The position numbers were made by a program, and so were the translations under genes. The notes beneath the pieces are model-generated. The model saw nothing but the letters and a program-made list of their open reading frames with translations. It was not told the origin of the DNA and did not search any database. Of a stretch of DNA of 64,000 nt, positions 1 through 8,383 are shown piece by piece (the stretch's first letter is position 1; each line of letters starts with the position of its first letter). Origin of the DNA: Sulfurovum sp. (GTDB taxonomy: Bacteria > Campylobacterota > Campylobacteria > Campylobacterales > Sulfurovaceae). The stretch is from NCBI GenBank assembly GCA_027081115.1, contig JALWLD010000079.1, forward strand, positions 43,225 through 107,224, written 5' to 3'.

Positions 1-781
1 GTGTCGAGAAGAGTTGCTGCATCGAAAAATCATGACCTGTAAAAGGGTTGACAATGAACATATGTGCGGTTTGCGGGTCTGCTTCTGGCATTGCTATACC
101 TCTTGCATAATTGTCCAATTTTTGAAGTCCTGACTGTAACCATTCGGGATGTCCTGTCATTTTGGCGGCTCCTTCATCTGCCATGAACTCACGGTTACGA
201 CTCACCGTCATCTGTATGATCGTAGCTGCCATGGGCATAATGAACATAAGTGCCAATGTGACGATAATATTGGGTCTGTCTCTTCCTCCGCCAAAGAACA
301 TACCAAACTGTGCCAACATCGCAATAGCTCCGGCTATGGTAGCAGCAACTGTACCAATGAGCATATCATAGTGTTTAATGTGACTCAACTCATGGGCGAT
401 GACTGCTTCGATCTCTTCTTCTGTGAGAAGCTCCAGTAGTCCATCTGTGACAGCAACAGCTGCATGTTCATAATCTCTTCCTGTTGCAAAGGCATTGGGT
501 TGTGCCTCATGCACAATATACAGTGCAGGCATAGGCAGATTGGCACGTTGTGTCAGTCTGTGTACGATTGCATAAAGTTCTGGTTTGGAATGTGCATCTA
601 CGGGTTGGGCATCATAATGTTTGAGTACTTGTTGATCACTGTAGTAGTAGGCATAAAAGTTCATACCAGCTGCCGCAATGAAAGCAATAATCATCCCGGA
701 TTGTCCGGCAATCATACCACCAAACCAGATAAACAGCAGGGTCAACCCTGTCATGAGTGCATAGGTTTTAAATTGTTCCAT
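1..781 (-). CDS. htpX: HtpX-type M48 zinc metalloprotease (3' end outside window)
   Basis: Membrane-bound protease that degrades misfolded membrane proteins. Only the first 260 residues are visible; the C-terminus runs off the left edge. Reading the minus strand from the ATG at 779-781 gives [10 protein letters not shown]..., with hydrophobic segments near residues 8-45 and 142-190. The HExxH zinc site (HELSH) is at about residues 130-134. The SRNREF motif at 194-199 supplies the likely third zinc ligand, Glu198. These features are diagnostic for the HtpX branch of M48. An AGGATAAT-like ribosome site precedes the start. It is divergent from the M15 peptidase at 886. Confidence 0.93.
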   Translation of the reverse strand, partial: MEQFKTYALMTGLTLLFIWFGGMIAGQSGMIIAFIAAAGMNFYAYYYSDQQVLKHYDAQPVDAHSKPELYAIVHRLTQRANLPMPALYIVHEAQPNAFATGRDYEHAAVAVTDGLLELLTEEEIEAVIAHELSHIKHYDMLIGTVAATIAGAIAMLAQFGMFFGGGRDRPNIIVTLALMFIMPMAATIIQMTVSRNREFMADEGAAKMTGHPEWLQSGLQKLDNYARGIAMPEADPQTAHMFIVNPFTGHDFSMQQLFST

Positions 782-873
782 CTATATTATCCTTCAAAAC
801 TTCTTTAGTTTAGTATGCTATTATGATAATAAAAGAGTGTAAATCAAAGGTAAATATTGGATATAGATTACGT

Positions 874-879
874 TATAAT
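874..879 (+). promoter_or_regulatory. -10 box (TATAAT) of the M15 peptidase gene
   Basis: A perfect TATAAT hexamer ends 6 nt before the preferred ATG at 886. Transcription normally begins 6-8 nt after the -10 box, so the mRNA would start at or next to the start codon. No ribosome binding site lies before the ATG. Confidence 0.5.
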
Positions 880-885
880 GGCAGC

Positions 886-1524
886 ATGAAACATAAACTT
901 TTAGTAATAGTATTATTTATGACGACAGTGCTTTTTGCGGAGTATCAGGCAGATATTTCATCGATTACGCCAAAGATCAAACATCGAATGCTTAAGGGAA
1001 ACTCTTGGAGAAAAGGATGTCCTGTTTCTTTGCAAAATCTGCGATATCTTCAAGTAACACATAGGAATTTCTCAGGGAAAGATCAAAGAGGAGAGATTAT
1101 TGTGCATAAAGATGTAGCTTCTGAAGTAAAACAGATTTTTGCAGAGTTGTATGCTATAGGGTATCCTATACGGAAAATGAAATTGGTTTCTGACTATAAA
1201 GGCTCTGACTGGCAGTCTATAGAAGCAGACAATACCTCAGCATTTAATTGCCGAAAAGCAACAGGATCTAAAAACTGGTCAAAACACTCTTACGGTAAAG
1301 CCATTGATCTCAATTCCATAGAAAATCCTTATATTTCACGATCGGGACATATCTTACATAAAGCATCCCAACAGTACAGAAAACGGATACATCAAAAGCA
1401 CACAGCAGCAGATAAAGCTGTACTGTTGAAACATGACAGAGCAGTGCATATCTTCAAAAAATATGGCTGGAAATGGGGTGGAGACTGGTCTGGAGTAAAA
1501 GATTATCAGCACTTTTCAAAGTAA
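886..1524 (+). CDS. Exported M15-family (VanY/DdpX-like) peptidase
   Basis: Predicted cell-wall peptidase (D-Ala-D-Ala carboxypeptidase or L,D-endopeptidase type) of 212 residues. The chosen start gives a classic signal peptide (MKHKLLVIVLFMTTVLFA). An upstream in-frame ATG at 823 would add 21 charged residues and is unlikely. The zinc-binding signature of M15 is visible as SKHSYGKAIDLN (His ... Asp), and the third ligand as the terminal DYQHF motif. WKWGGDWSG before the last His is typical of the M15C subgroup. It stands alone between divergent htpX and the lipid operon. The exact bond cleaved cannot be told from sequence. Confidence 0.85.
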   Translation: MKHKLLVIVLFMTTVLFAEYQADISSITPKIKHRMLKGNSWRKGCPVSLQNLRYLQVTHRNFSGKDQRGEIIVHKDVASEVKQIFAELYAIGYPIRKMKLVSDYKGSDWQSIEADNTSAFNCRKATGSKNWSKHSYGKAIDLNSIENPYISRSGHILHKASQQYRKRIHQKHTAADKAVLLKHDRAVHIFKKYGWKWGGDWSGVKDYQHFSK

Positions 1525-1617
1525 ATAGTTTACTTTATTATATTTCAAAAATTAATTATATATTTTACTATAATCTAATATAATATAAATTCTAAATTTA
1601 AAATTAATAGGAAATAT

Positions 1618-2217
1618 ATGGCAACTATTTATGACCTTAAGCCGAAATTTCAAGACTTGTTAAGACCTGTTGTACGTAGTTTACACCACAGAGGGATCAC
1701 TCCAAACCAGGTAACCTGGGCAGCACTCTTCCTCTCTGTTGCTATGGGTATTTTACTGGTGTACACAGAGGGTGCTGCATGGGTACTTCTTCTTGTGCCT
1801 TTTGTGATGTTTGTAAGAATGGCTATGAATGCCATCGATGGTATATTGGCAAAAGAGTTTGATATGAAGACAAAAAAAGGAGCACTTCTCAATGAGATGA
1901 GTGATGTGCTTGCCGATACGGCACTCTATCTGCCTTTAGCCTTTGTCAGTGGGGTTTCTGTGCCCTTGGTTGTTTTGTTTGCGATGGTAGGTGTTTTTAC
2001 TGAAATGGCAGGTGTCTTGGCACAGACGGTGTCAGCTCAACGAAGATATGATGGACCTATGGGAAAAAGTGACAGGGCCTTTGTTTTTGGTTTTATCTGT
2101 CTAATGTTGGGTCTAGGTGTGGCACCGGGGATCTGGTTAAGTGTAGTATTGTTTGTCTCTGTACTCTTAGGCTTCATAACCACACTCAATAGAATAAAAA
2201 AGGCTTTAGATGAGTGA
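1618..2217 (+). CDS. CDP-alcohol phosphatidyltransferase, YnbA-like
   Basis: Integral membrane enzyme expected to join a CDP-activated lipid to an alcohol head group. It has 199 residues with about five to six hydrophobic segments. The CDP-alcohol transferase signature lies near residues 73-95 as DGILAK ... KKGALLNEMSD. Two signature positions differ from the usual DG-AR-G-D-D pattern: Arg is Lys, and the third Asp is Asn. From memory E. coli YnbA has the same Asn, so this looks like a subfamily trait rather than decay. First gene of a five-gene operon; its last 8 nt overlap the CdsA-like gene. The acceptor alcohol is unknown. Confidence 0.85.
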   Translation: MATIYDLKPKFQDLLRPVVRSLHHRGITPNQVTWAALFLSVAMGILLVYTEGAAWVLLLVPFVMFVRMAMNAIDGILAKEFDMKTKKGALLNEMSDVLADTALYLPLAFVSGVSVPLVVLFAMVGVFTEMAGVLAQTVSAQRRYDGPMGKSDRAFVFGFICLMLGLGVAPGIWLSVVLFVSVLLGFITTLNRIKKALDE

Positions 2218-3142
2218 TATGTTTGTCAATTTGTTTACAGGACATAGAGGCTTGGTTTTGGGGATTATTTTAGCACTTTTGGTACTTTCTACTCTGGTTA
2301 TCGTTGTTTTTTTCAAAAAAGACCAGGAGTTGATAGACCGTATCTACTCATGGTGGATCATTATTGGATTTTTTATTTTTGGTGCTATGTTAGATACGAC
2401 TATGGCTATGTTCTTCTTTGCTTTTTTAAGTTACTTGGCGCTCAAAGAGTACTTTACGCTCATCCCTACACGAAAAGCGGACAGAAGAGTGATCTTTTAT
2501 GCCTATCTTTCTATTATCCCCCAGTTTTATTTTGCTGAGCAGCAGTGGTATGGGATGTTCATCATTTGGATACCGGTCTTTTTATTTCTGCTTCTTCCTT
2601 TCAGACAGGTACTGACTGGAGAAAATGAGGGATTTTTAGAAAATACGAGTCGTGTACAATGGGGTTTGATGATGTTTGTTTTTGGCTTAAGCCATTTAGC
2701 TTACATGACGACCTTACCTCCTGTTGAAGGTGCTTCTGTCGGAGGAAAAGAGTTGGTACTGTACCTGGTCTTGCTCACAGAGCTCAATGATATACTGCAA
2801 TACCTATGGGGGAAGAGTATAGGGAAAAGAAAGATCGTGCCAAAAGTAAGCCCCAATAAAACAGTAGAAGGATTTTTAGGGGCCTTTTTCACTGTCACGA
2901 TCTTAGCGATTCTATTTTCATTTTTAACACCATTTACGTGGGTAGAAGCTCTGTTTGCCGGTATGCTCATCTCTATTGCCGGCTTTATTGGAGATGTGGT
3001 TATCTCAATGGTTAAACGGGATATTGGTGTGAAGGATTCTGGCAATATGTTGCCGGGGCATGGTGGTATTTTAGACAGAGTGGACAGTCTTACCTATACC
3101 ACTCCACTCTTTTTCCATTATGTTTATTATCTCTATTATTAA
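2210..3142 (+). CDS. Phosphatidate cytidylyltransferase (CdsA family), YnbB-like
   Basis: Converts phosphatidic acid and CTP to CDP-diacylglycerol in the inner membrane. It has 310 residues and eight or so membrane segments. The CdsA signature near the C-terminus is well kept: SMVKRDIGVKDSGNMLPGHG followed by GILDRVDS, holding the Lys-Arg, Lys-Asp, His-Gly-Gly and Asp-Arg-x-Asp residues. It overlaps the YnbA-like gene upstream by 8 nt and lies 9 nt from the acyltransferase. Its place inside a ynb-type operon suggests a pathway-specific paralogue rather than the housekeeping CdsA, though a single-copy CdsA cannot be excluded from this window. Confidence 0.88.
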   Translation: MSDMFVNLFTGHRGLVLGIILALLVLSTLVIVVFFKKDQELIDRIYSWWIIIGFFIFGAMLDTTMAMFFFAFLSYLALKEYFTLIPTRKADRRVIFYAYLSIIPQFYFAEQQWYGMFIIWIPVFLFLLLPFRQVLTGENEGFLENTSRVQWGLMMFVFGLSHLAYMTTLPPVEGASVGGKELVLYLVLLTELNDILQYLWGKSIGKRKIVPKVSPNKTVEGFLGAFFTVTILAILFSFLTPFTWVEALFAGMLISIAGFIGDVVISMVKRDIGVKDSGNMLPGHGGILDRVDSLTYTTPLFFHYVYYLYY

Positions 3143-3151
3143 GGTGTTGAT

Positions 3152-3772
3152 ATGTTAAAAAAGATATTTTTTCTTCTGCTCATCAGACCTTTCTTACTTA
3201 TTGTTGCGGGTGTATATGTCAAAGGGAAAGAGAATTTACCCAAAAATGGGCCTTGTATCATTGCTGCGAACCATAACAGTCATATAGATACTATGGTGCT
3301 TATGTCTATCTTTCCTCTTGCTCAGATCAATAAAGTCAGACCGGTTGCTGCTGCGGACTATTTTTTAAGCAATAAATACCTTGCCTGGTTTTCTCTCAAC
3401 ATGATAGGGATCATCCCTTTAAGTCGTAAACCAAAGAAGAGTGAAGGACACCCTTTTGCAAAGGTTGATGAGGCGTTACATAATAAGGATATTGTCATTC
3501 TCTTTCCTGAAGGTACACGTGGTGACTCCGAAGAGATACAGCCTTTCAAAACAGGGGTTGCACACTTGGCATCCTCTTTTAAAGATATCCCTGTTGTGCC
3601 CATCTATATGAATGGTGCAGGAAAATGTCTGCCAAAAGGAGAAGCTCTTTTTGTTCCGTTTACTATAGGGGTTAATGTTGCAGAGCCTATCTATTTTAAA
3701 GATGATGATAAGAAAGCATTTACAGCAACACTCGAAGCAAGCATAAAAAAATTAGAAAGTGAGATTACATGA
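3152..3772 (+). CDS. 1-acyl-glycerol-3-phosphate acyltransferase (PlsC-like)
   Basis: Predicted lysophosphatidic acid acyltransferase of 206 residues with one N-terminal membrane helix. Motif I (NHNSHID, the HX4D catalytic dyad) is near residue 40. Motif III (FPEGTRGD) is near residue 119. Motif IV is represented by VPIYMNGAG. The gene starts 9 nt after the CdsA-like gene, and its stop overlaps the next ATG by 4 nt (ATGA). The E. coli ynb operon lacks such a gene, so this extra acyl step distinguishes the present operon. It could acylate a lyso-lipid intermediate feeding the neighbouring CDP-lipid enzymes. Confidence 0.88.
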   Translation: MLKKIFFLLLIRPFLLIVAGVYVKGKENLPKNGPCIIAANHNSHIDTMVLMSIFPLAQINKVRPVAAADYFLSNKYLAWFSLNMIGIIPLSRKPKKSEGHPFAKVDEALHNKDIVILFPEGTRGDSEEIQPFKTGVAHLASSFKDIPVVPIYMNGAGKCLPKGEALFVPFTIGVNVAEPIYFKDDDKKAFTATLEASIKKLESEIT

Positions 3773-5484
3773 AACGTTTAAGTGGTACATTTAGTACATT
3801 TGATAATGAGGCACTCTTTTATAGAGAGTGGGAACATGATGCGAAAGCCAATGGCAAAGTACTTATTTTACTACACAGAGGGCATGAACACTCGGGACGA
3901 TTGGAATCTATTGCGGCTAAAAAGGAGTTTGAAGGGTATAAGATCTACTCTTATGACAACAGAGGGCATGGAAAGACAGAGGCTGAAGCGACTTTTGAAT
4001 TTATGAATCTTGTACGTGACCTGAATGCTTTTGTTAATTTTGTATGTGAAAAAGAGTCGATTTCCCAGGAGAAAGTTTTTGTGATTGCCAACTCAGTGGC
4101 AGGTGTGGTTGCGAGTACATGGGTGCATGACTATGCCCCAAATATTAGAGGTCTTGCGCTAATTGCACCGGCATTCAAAATAAAGCTTTATGCCCCTTAT
4201 GCTGCAGAAGTATTAAAGTTAGCAATTTATTTCAAACCTGAACTCAACATCAAATCTTATGTTAAATCAAAGTTCCTGACACATGATGTATCGGAGCAAA
4301 AAAAATATGACAATGACATATTGATCACTCCGAATATACCGGCTAGACAGCTTACAACGCTTTTAGATACGGCTTCAAGAGTGGTTGCAGATGCAGCAGT
4401 CATTGCAACACCTACATTGGTTTTATCTGCAACAAAAGATTATGTTGTTGATACCGGTATTCAGGGAGATTTTTTTGCAAATCTTGGTTCAGCAAATAAA
4501 AAATTTGTAAAGCTGGATGGCTTTTTCCATGGTGTTTTATATGAGACTGAGAATCAAAAAGCTATCGATGAGATTGCAAACTTCATGAAAAAATGTTTTT
4601 CACGAAAATCTAAACGTATTGATGAACAAGTGATCAGGTTTACACAAAATGAGCATGACAGAATTTCGTTTGGGAGTTTGGGTGTTGTGCAAAAAGTGAA
4701 CTATGCGATACAAAGAAGCAGTATGAAGGCTTTTGGTAAAATGAGTGACGGTATGAAAATAGGCCTTCAGTACGGGTTTGACTCGGGAGTTACACTTGAT
4801 TATGTTTATAAAAATGAGCCAAGTGGATCAAACTTTTTTGGGAAGATGGTTGATAAGAACTATCTCAAGAGCATTGGTTGGAGAGGAATACGAGAGAGAA
4901 AATCCAATATTATCCAAACTATACAGGATAAGATAAAGATACTGCATGACAGAGGAGAAAAAGTTCGTATATTGGATATTGCAGGTGGTCCGGCACGATA
5001 TCTCATTGAGATTGCAGACCAAAACAGGGATGTTGAGGTACATGTGCGTGACTATCAGGAGCAAAATGTACAAGAAGGTAAAACATTGGCCAAAGAGCGG
5101 GGACTTGACAATATCACATATACACAGAGTGATGCCTTTGATAAAAGTAACTATAATAAAGAAGAGTATGCACCCAATATTGTTATTATCTCCGGTGTGT
5201 TTGAACTTTTTTCTGATAACAGTTTGATTCAAAATGCTATAGAAGGTGTGGCTTCCATTATGCAAAATGAGAGTTTCTTGGTCTATACCGGTCAGCCATG
5301 GCACCCACAGCTTGAACAGATTGCCAATGTCTTGGGAAATCACCAGGATGAGAAGTGGATCATGAGACGGCGTTCACAGTATGAGTTGGACCATCTCTTT
5401 GATATTTCCGGTTTCAAAAAAGAGGGAATGCTGGTAGATGACTGGGGTATATTTACCGTCTCCTCTGCCACTTTTACAGGTTAA
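3769..5484 (+). CDS. Fused alpha/beta hydrolase - SAM methyltransferase, YnbC-like
   Basis: Bifunctional cytosolic protein of 571 residues. The N-terminal half is an alpha/beta hydrolase: a LLHRGHEHSGR loop near residue 34, SYDNRGHGKT near 61, nucleophile Ser109 in ANSVAG (a relaxed GxSxG), and a likely catalytic His in DGFFHGV. The C-terminal half has the class I methyltransferase glycine motif ILDIAGGPARY near residue 400. E. coli YnbC has the same two-part layout and similar length. It is coupled to the acyltransferase by a 4-nt overlap, and the phosphatase gene starts 1 nt after its stop. A role in trimming and methylating a lipid head group is inference. Confidence 0.85.
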   Translation: MKRLSGTFSTFDNEALFYREWEHDAKANGKVLILLHRGHEHSGRLESIAAKKEFEGYKIYSYDNRGHGKTEAEATFEFMNLVRDLNAFVNFVCEKESISQEKVFVIANSVAGVVASTWVHDYAPNIRGLALIAPAFKIKLYAPYAAEVLKLAIYFKPELNIKSYVKSKFLTHDVSEQKKYDNDILITPNIPARQLTTLLDTASRVVADAAVIATPTLVLSATKDYVVDTGIQGDFFANLGSANKKFVKLDGFFHGVLYETENQKAIDEIANFMKKCFSRKSKRIDEQVIRFTQNEHDRISFGSLGVVQKVNYAIQRSSMKAFGKMSDGMKIGLQYGFDSGVTLDYVYKNEPSGSNFFGKMVDKNYLKSIGWRGIRERKSNIIQTIQDKIKILHDRGEKVRILDIAGGPARYLIEIADQNRDVEVHVRDYQEQNVQEGKTLAKERGLDNITYTQSDAFDKSNYNKEEYAPNIVIISGVFELFSDNSLIQNAIEGVASIMQNESFLVYTGQPWHPQLEQIANVLGNHQDEKWIMRRRSQYELDHLFDISGFKKEGMLVDDWGIFTVSSATFTG

Positions 5485-5485
5485 A

Positions 5486-6817
5486 ATGTATACCTTTGAC
5501 CCTGCACTTCAATCTATCACTGCAAAAAAAGAGAGAGTAGTCTGGCTCATTTTTATGGGTATTGTGTTTTTTTTACTTTACGGTGCAGCAAATCAGGTAG
5601 CAGGTGTGACATCTCCACATCCCTCTTTTTATATGGAGTGGGAGAAGAAGATACCGTTTATTGAGGCATTTATTATTCCTTATATGTCTTCAGATCTTAT
5701 GTTTGTTGTGGCTTTTTTGCTTCCCTATACACGTTTGGAATTGAGGGTTTTGGTTGCACGAGTACTTTTTATTGTGTTTTTTTCCTCTCTTATATTTGTT
5801 TTGTTTCCTCTTCAGTTTGCTTTTGAAAAACCGGAAATAGAGAGTTTTCATCTTTTATTTGGACTGCTAGAAGCAGACCTTCCTTTTAATCAGTTACCCT
5901 CTTTACATATTAGCTTTGCTGTTGTCTTGTGGGTCAGTATGAAGAAGTATCTTCACCATACTTTTCTCAAGGCTTTGACACTCTTTTGGTTTTTTCTTAT
6001 TGCTCTCTCCACCCTCTTTGTCTATCAACATCATTTTATTGATATCCCTACAGGATTGCTTATGGGTATTATTGCAGTCAATGTTATTAAAGTGGATGAA
6101 GATCACTTTTTTGTATCGCAGTTTATGACACCAAGAAGCCTGAAAATGGGTCTCTATTTTTTGTTGGGTGCAGTTGTGTTTATGGTACTTGCATTAAAAA
6201 GTTCTGGGTTTTTAGCTGCTTTTTTTTTGTGGATCTTTTTATCTCTTTTTAGTGTAAGTCTTGTTTATGCTTTTGGTTTAAATACCTTGTTGGCGGGGAA
6301 AGATGTCAAGGCCTCTTTTTGGCAATGGATGCTATTTTCTCCTTATTTTCTGGGTTCTTACCTCTCCTGGTACTACTATAAAAGAAAACTTTCACTTATG
6401 GCACATGTGAAAGAGAATATCTATCTGGGCAGATACCCAAGTCAGGATGAATATGAGATCTTAAAAGCAGAAGGTATTAAACGGTGTATCAATCTTGCAA
6501 CAGAACAACAGTGTCATACTTCTAAAATGGTGCAAACAAGATTTAGTTTTTTAGACCAAACCATCCAGTCTCCAGAAGCACTACATTGTGCCGTACTACA
6601 AATAGAAAAAGATAAAGAAGAGGGTGTCTATGTACATTGTGCTTTAGGTTTGTCAAGAAGTGTCCTGTTGATTTGGGCATGGATGCTCTATAAACAGTAC
6701 AGTCTAGAAGAGATTGAAGTATGTATAGAAGAGGTAAGACCAGCCTATGTCAAGTCTCCCTATATGGGGATTACTTTGGACATATATAAAGAGTATTTGG
6801 AGGAGTTATCAGAGTAA
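5486..6817 (+). CDS. PAP2 / dual-specificity phosphatase fusion, YnbD-like
   Basis: Polytopic membrane protein of 443 residues. The first ~300 residues carry multiple hydrophobic helices and a PAP2-type lipid phosphatase core, with NQLPSLHISF near residue 137 and a downstream HHFIDIPTG. The C-terminal ~120 residues form a dual-specificity (cysteine) phosphatase with the P-loop VHCALGLSRS near residue 384 (Cys-x5-Arg-Ser). The ATG at 5486 directly follows the previous stop and avoids a 47-nt overlap that the in-frame ATG at 5438 would create. It matches E. coli YnbD in layout and closes the operon. Substrate unknown; lipid phosphates are likely. Confidence 0.83.
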   Translation: MYTFDPALQSITAKKERVVWLIFMGIVFFLLYGAANQVAGVTSPHPSFYMEWEKKIPFIEAFIIPYMSSDLMFVVAFLLPYTRLELRVLVARVLFIVFFSSLIFVLFPLQFAFEKPEIESFHLLFGLLEADLPFNQLPSLHISFAVVLWVSMKKYLHHTFLKALTLFWFFLIALSTLFVYQHHFIDIPTGLLMGIIAVNVIKVDEDHFFVSQFMTPRSLKMGLYFLLGAVVFMVLALKSSGFLAAFFLWIFLSLFSVSLVYAFGLNTLLAGKDVKASFWQWMLFSPYFLGSYLSWYYYKRKLSLMAHVKENIYLGRYPSQDEYEILKAEGIKRCINLATEQQCHTSKMVQTRFSFLDQTIQSPEALHCAVLQIEKDKEEGVYVHCALGLSRSVLLIWAWMLYKQYSLEEIEVCIEEVRPAYVKSPYMGITLDIYKEYLEELSE

Positions 6818-6826
6818 TATGTGTCG

Positions 6827-6862
6827 ATAGTATTATTTTATCTGTTTTTAAAATAATACTAT
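6827..6862. terminator. Bidirectional terminator between YnbD-like and SPFH genes
   Basis: A perfect 14-bp inverted repeat (6827-6840 and 6849-6862, ATAGTATTATTTTA and its complement) flanks the loop tctgtttt. It sits between two convergent genes and is followed by T-rich sequence on both strands, as expected for a shared intrinsic terminator. Confidence 0.75.
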
Positions 6863-6887
6863 TGAATTATATGTTGACATTTTTTGT

Positions 6888-7748
6888 CTATTTTTTAAAC
6901 ACGTTCCCCAACATACCTTTAACAGCTGCCTGCAAATCAGCAGGATAGATGACGAATTTAGAGTTTTGACTTTTTGAGATTTGCTCAAGTGATGTGATGT
7001 ATCTGTCTCCAAGGAGGAACATCGCAGGTAACTCTTTGTCCTGAATGTTATCGGAGATGAGTCTGATGGCTTCTGCAGAGGCGTTTGCAAGAGCAACTTG
7101 TGCTTGAGCTTCTCTTTTGGCAGCTTCGAGTTTTCCGTCTGCTTCCAGAATGGCTGCATTTTTGTTACCCTCTGCGGTGGTTTCGATGGCACGTCTTTCT
7201 CTCTCTGCTGCGGCTTGTCTTTCCATAGAGTCTTGCATAGATGCAGAAGGGGAGATATCTTGAATCTCTACAGACTTGACGGTAACACCCCAGTCAGCTA
7301 CATCATCAATGATGGCATCTTTGAGTTTTGTTTTAATGTGTTCACGATTTGAAAGAGCTTCATCGAGTGACATCTCTCCCAAAATGGAACGCAGCGTGGT
7401 CATTACAAGTTGCTGGATGGCCAAATGGAAATCTTCAACACCATAGATGGCATCTTGTGGTTTGGTTACACGTAAAAAAGTAACAGCATTGGTCAAAATG
7501 ACAGCATTGTCTCTGGTAATTACCTCTTGTTGAGGAATATCCAGAATGATATCTCTTGTGGAGATTTTCTCTCTTACTGCATCAAGGTAAGGGATGATAA
7601 TGTTAAGCCCGGGTTTGAGTGTTCGGCTGAATTTCCCCAGTCTCTCAACGACCCACTCCTCTCCTTGCGGTACAATATTAATACCCTTATAGATAGTTAT
7701 AATGACGCCGGCAGCCAGTAGTAGCATGATGAGAAGTGTTTCTTGCAT
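6888..7748 (-). CDS. SPFH/band 7 membrane protein (QmcA/slipin-like)
   Basis: Membrane-microdomain scaffold related to stomatin/QmcA, 286 residues. An N-terminal membrane anchor (residues 4-22) is followed by the SPFH domain with the family phrase VPQGEEWVVERLGKF, then PGLNIIIPYLD. Next comes a long Ala/Glu-rich coiled coil (about residues 165-235, AAAERERRAIETTAEGN). It is encoded 3 nt downstream of the NfeD-like gene, the standard pairing for these families. The pair is thought to organise membrane protein quality control. Client proteins are not evident here. Confidence 0.92.
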   Translation of the reverse strand: MQETLLIMLLLAAGVIITIYKGINIVPQGEEWVVERLGKFSRTLKPGLNIIIPYLDAVREKISTRDIILDIPQQEVITRDNAVILTNAVTFLRVTKPQDAIYGVEDFHLAIQQLVMTTLRSILGEMSLDEALSNREHIKTKLKDAIIDDVADWGVTVKSVEIQDISPSASMQDSMERQAAAERERRAIETTAEGNKNAAILEADGKLEAAKREAQAQVALANASAEAIRLISDNIQDKELPAMFLLGDRYITSLEQISKSQNSKFVIYPADLQAAVKGMLGNVFKK

Positions 7749-7751
7749 ATT

Positions 7752-8231
7752 TTATCCTTTACTTGTATTTGATGTCGGAACGGGTGTTACTTTCAAGTAT
7801 TGTCCATTCACCTCTTCGATGGTTACTCTATCACCTATATTCAATGTTTGATCTGCAGAAGCGTGCCAAATAGTATTGCCCAGTACAGGATTGTCAAATT
7901 TGACTCTTCCTTTTGTTTGTGTATTTATGGCTTGGGTAACTGTACCCAGTGTATCAAAGCCATGGTTGGATTGCCCGGAACTTGATACTGTAGGCTGATC
8001 TTTAAAATATTTGAACGATACTGCAATAATGGTGATGGAACAAAGGATCCATAGTGTTACTTGTGCCAGAAAATTGAGGCCAAAGATAAGGTCCAGTAAA
8101 CCCACGAGAACTGCGGCAATACCAAAACCTAAAACAATGAATGTACCCGTAGCCATTTCTAAGATAATGAAGAGTATGCCAAGAACTACCCAGTGCCACC
8201 ATGTGATGTATTGTGTGAAAAATTCAACCAC
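7752..8231 (-). CDS. NfeD-family membrane protein (short form)
   Basis: Partner of the SPFH protein, 159 residues. Hydrophobic helices fill residues 10-75 (WWHWVVLGILFIILEMATG is typical of the family). A soluble OB-fold-like domain follows at about residues 95-150 (GTVTQAINTQTKGRVKFDN, then IEEVNGQYLKV). It lacks the ClpP-like protease domain of long NfeD proteins. It is first in a two-gene minus-strand operon driven by a TATAAT at 8261-8266 (read on the minus strand), with an AAGGAG ribosome site before the ATG. Confidence 0.9.
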   Translation of the reverse strand: MVEFFTQYITWWHWVVLGILFIILEMATGTFIVLGFGIAAVLVGLLDLIFGLNFLAQVTLWILCSITIIAVSFKYFKDQPTVSSSGQSNHGFDTLGTVTQAINTQTKGRVKFDNPVLGNTIWHASADQTLNIGDRVTIEEVNGQYLKVTPVPTSNTSKG

Positions 8232-8260
8232 AAAAACTCCTTATCTGTATATTAAAATTA

Positions 8261-8266
8261 ATTATA
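8261..8266 (-). promoter_or_regulatory. -10 box of the nfeD-SPFH operon
   Basis: Minus-strand TATAAT in the context TATGCTATAAT, about 30 nt upstream of the NfeD-like start codon. It lies in the divergent region shared with the rubrerythrin gene. Confidence 0.55.
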
Positions 8267-8288
8267 GCATAAAATAAATAGTATAAAA

Positions 8289-8321
8289 AACAATAATTAT
8301 TAAATAAGAATAATTATTGTT
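8289..8321. promoter_or_regulatory. Palindromic operator candidate upstream of desulforubrerythrin
   Basis: A perfect 13-bp inverted repeat, AACAATAATTATT (8289-8301) and its complement (8309-8321), is separated by 7 nt. It lies between the two divergent -10 boxes. The ATAATTAT-type arms resemble Fur/PerR-family boxes of Campylobacterota, which would suit a peroxide-detoxifying protein downstream. The regulator is inferred. Confidence 0.45.
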
Positions 8322-8336
8322 TAATAATTAAATAGC

Positions 8337-8342
8337 TATAAT
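8337..8342 (+). promoter_or_regulatory. -10 box of the desulforubrerythrin gene
   Basis: TATAAT about 42 nt upstream of the ATG at 8384. An AAAGGA ribosome site lies about 7 nt before the start. Confidence 0.6.
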
Positions 8343-8383
8343 TACTAAAGGATAAAAATTATCTTTTAAGAAAGGATTAAAGA

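Noticed and set aside
149..808. Plus-strand open frames of 60-114 codons at the left edge
   Set aside because: They lie antisense to the htpX frame, which shows HELSH and other M48 motifs on the minus strand. The plus-strand peptides are Cys/His-rich nonsense typical of shadow frames.
4828..5343. 171-codon minus-strand frame inside the YnbC-like gene
   Set aside because: The plus strand has clear hydrolase and methyltransferase motifs over the same stretch; the antisense product has no recognisable domain.
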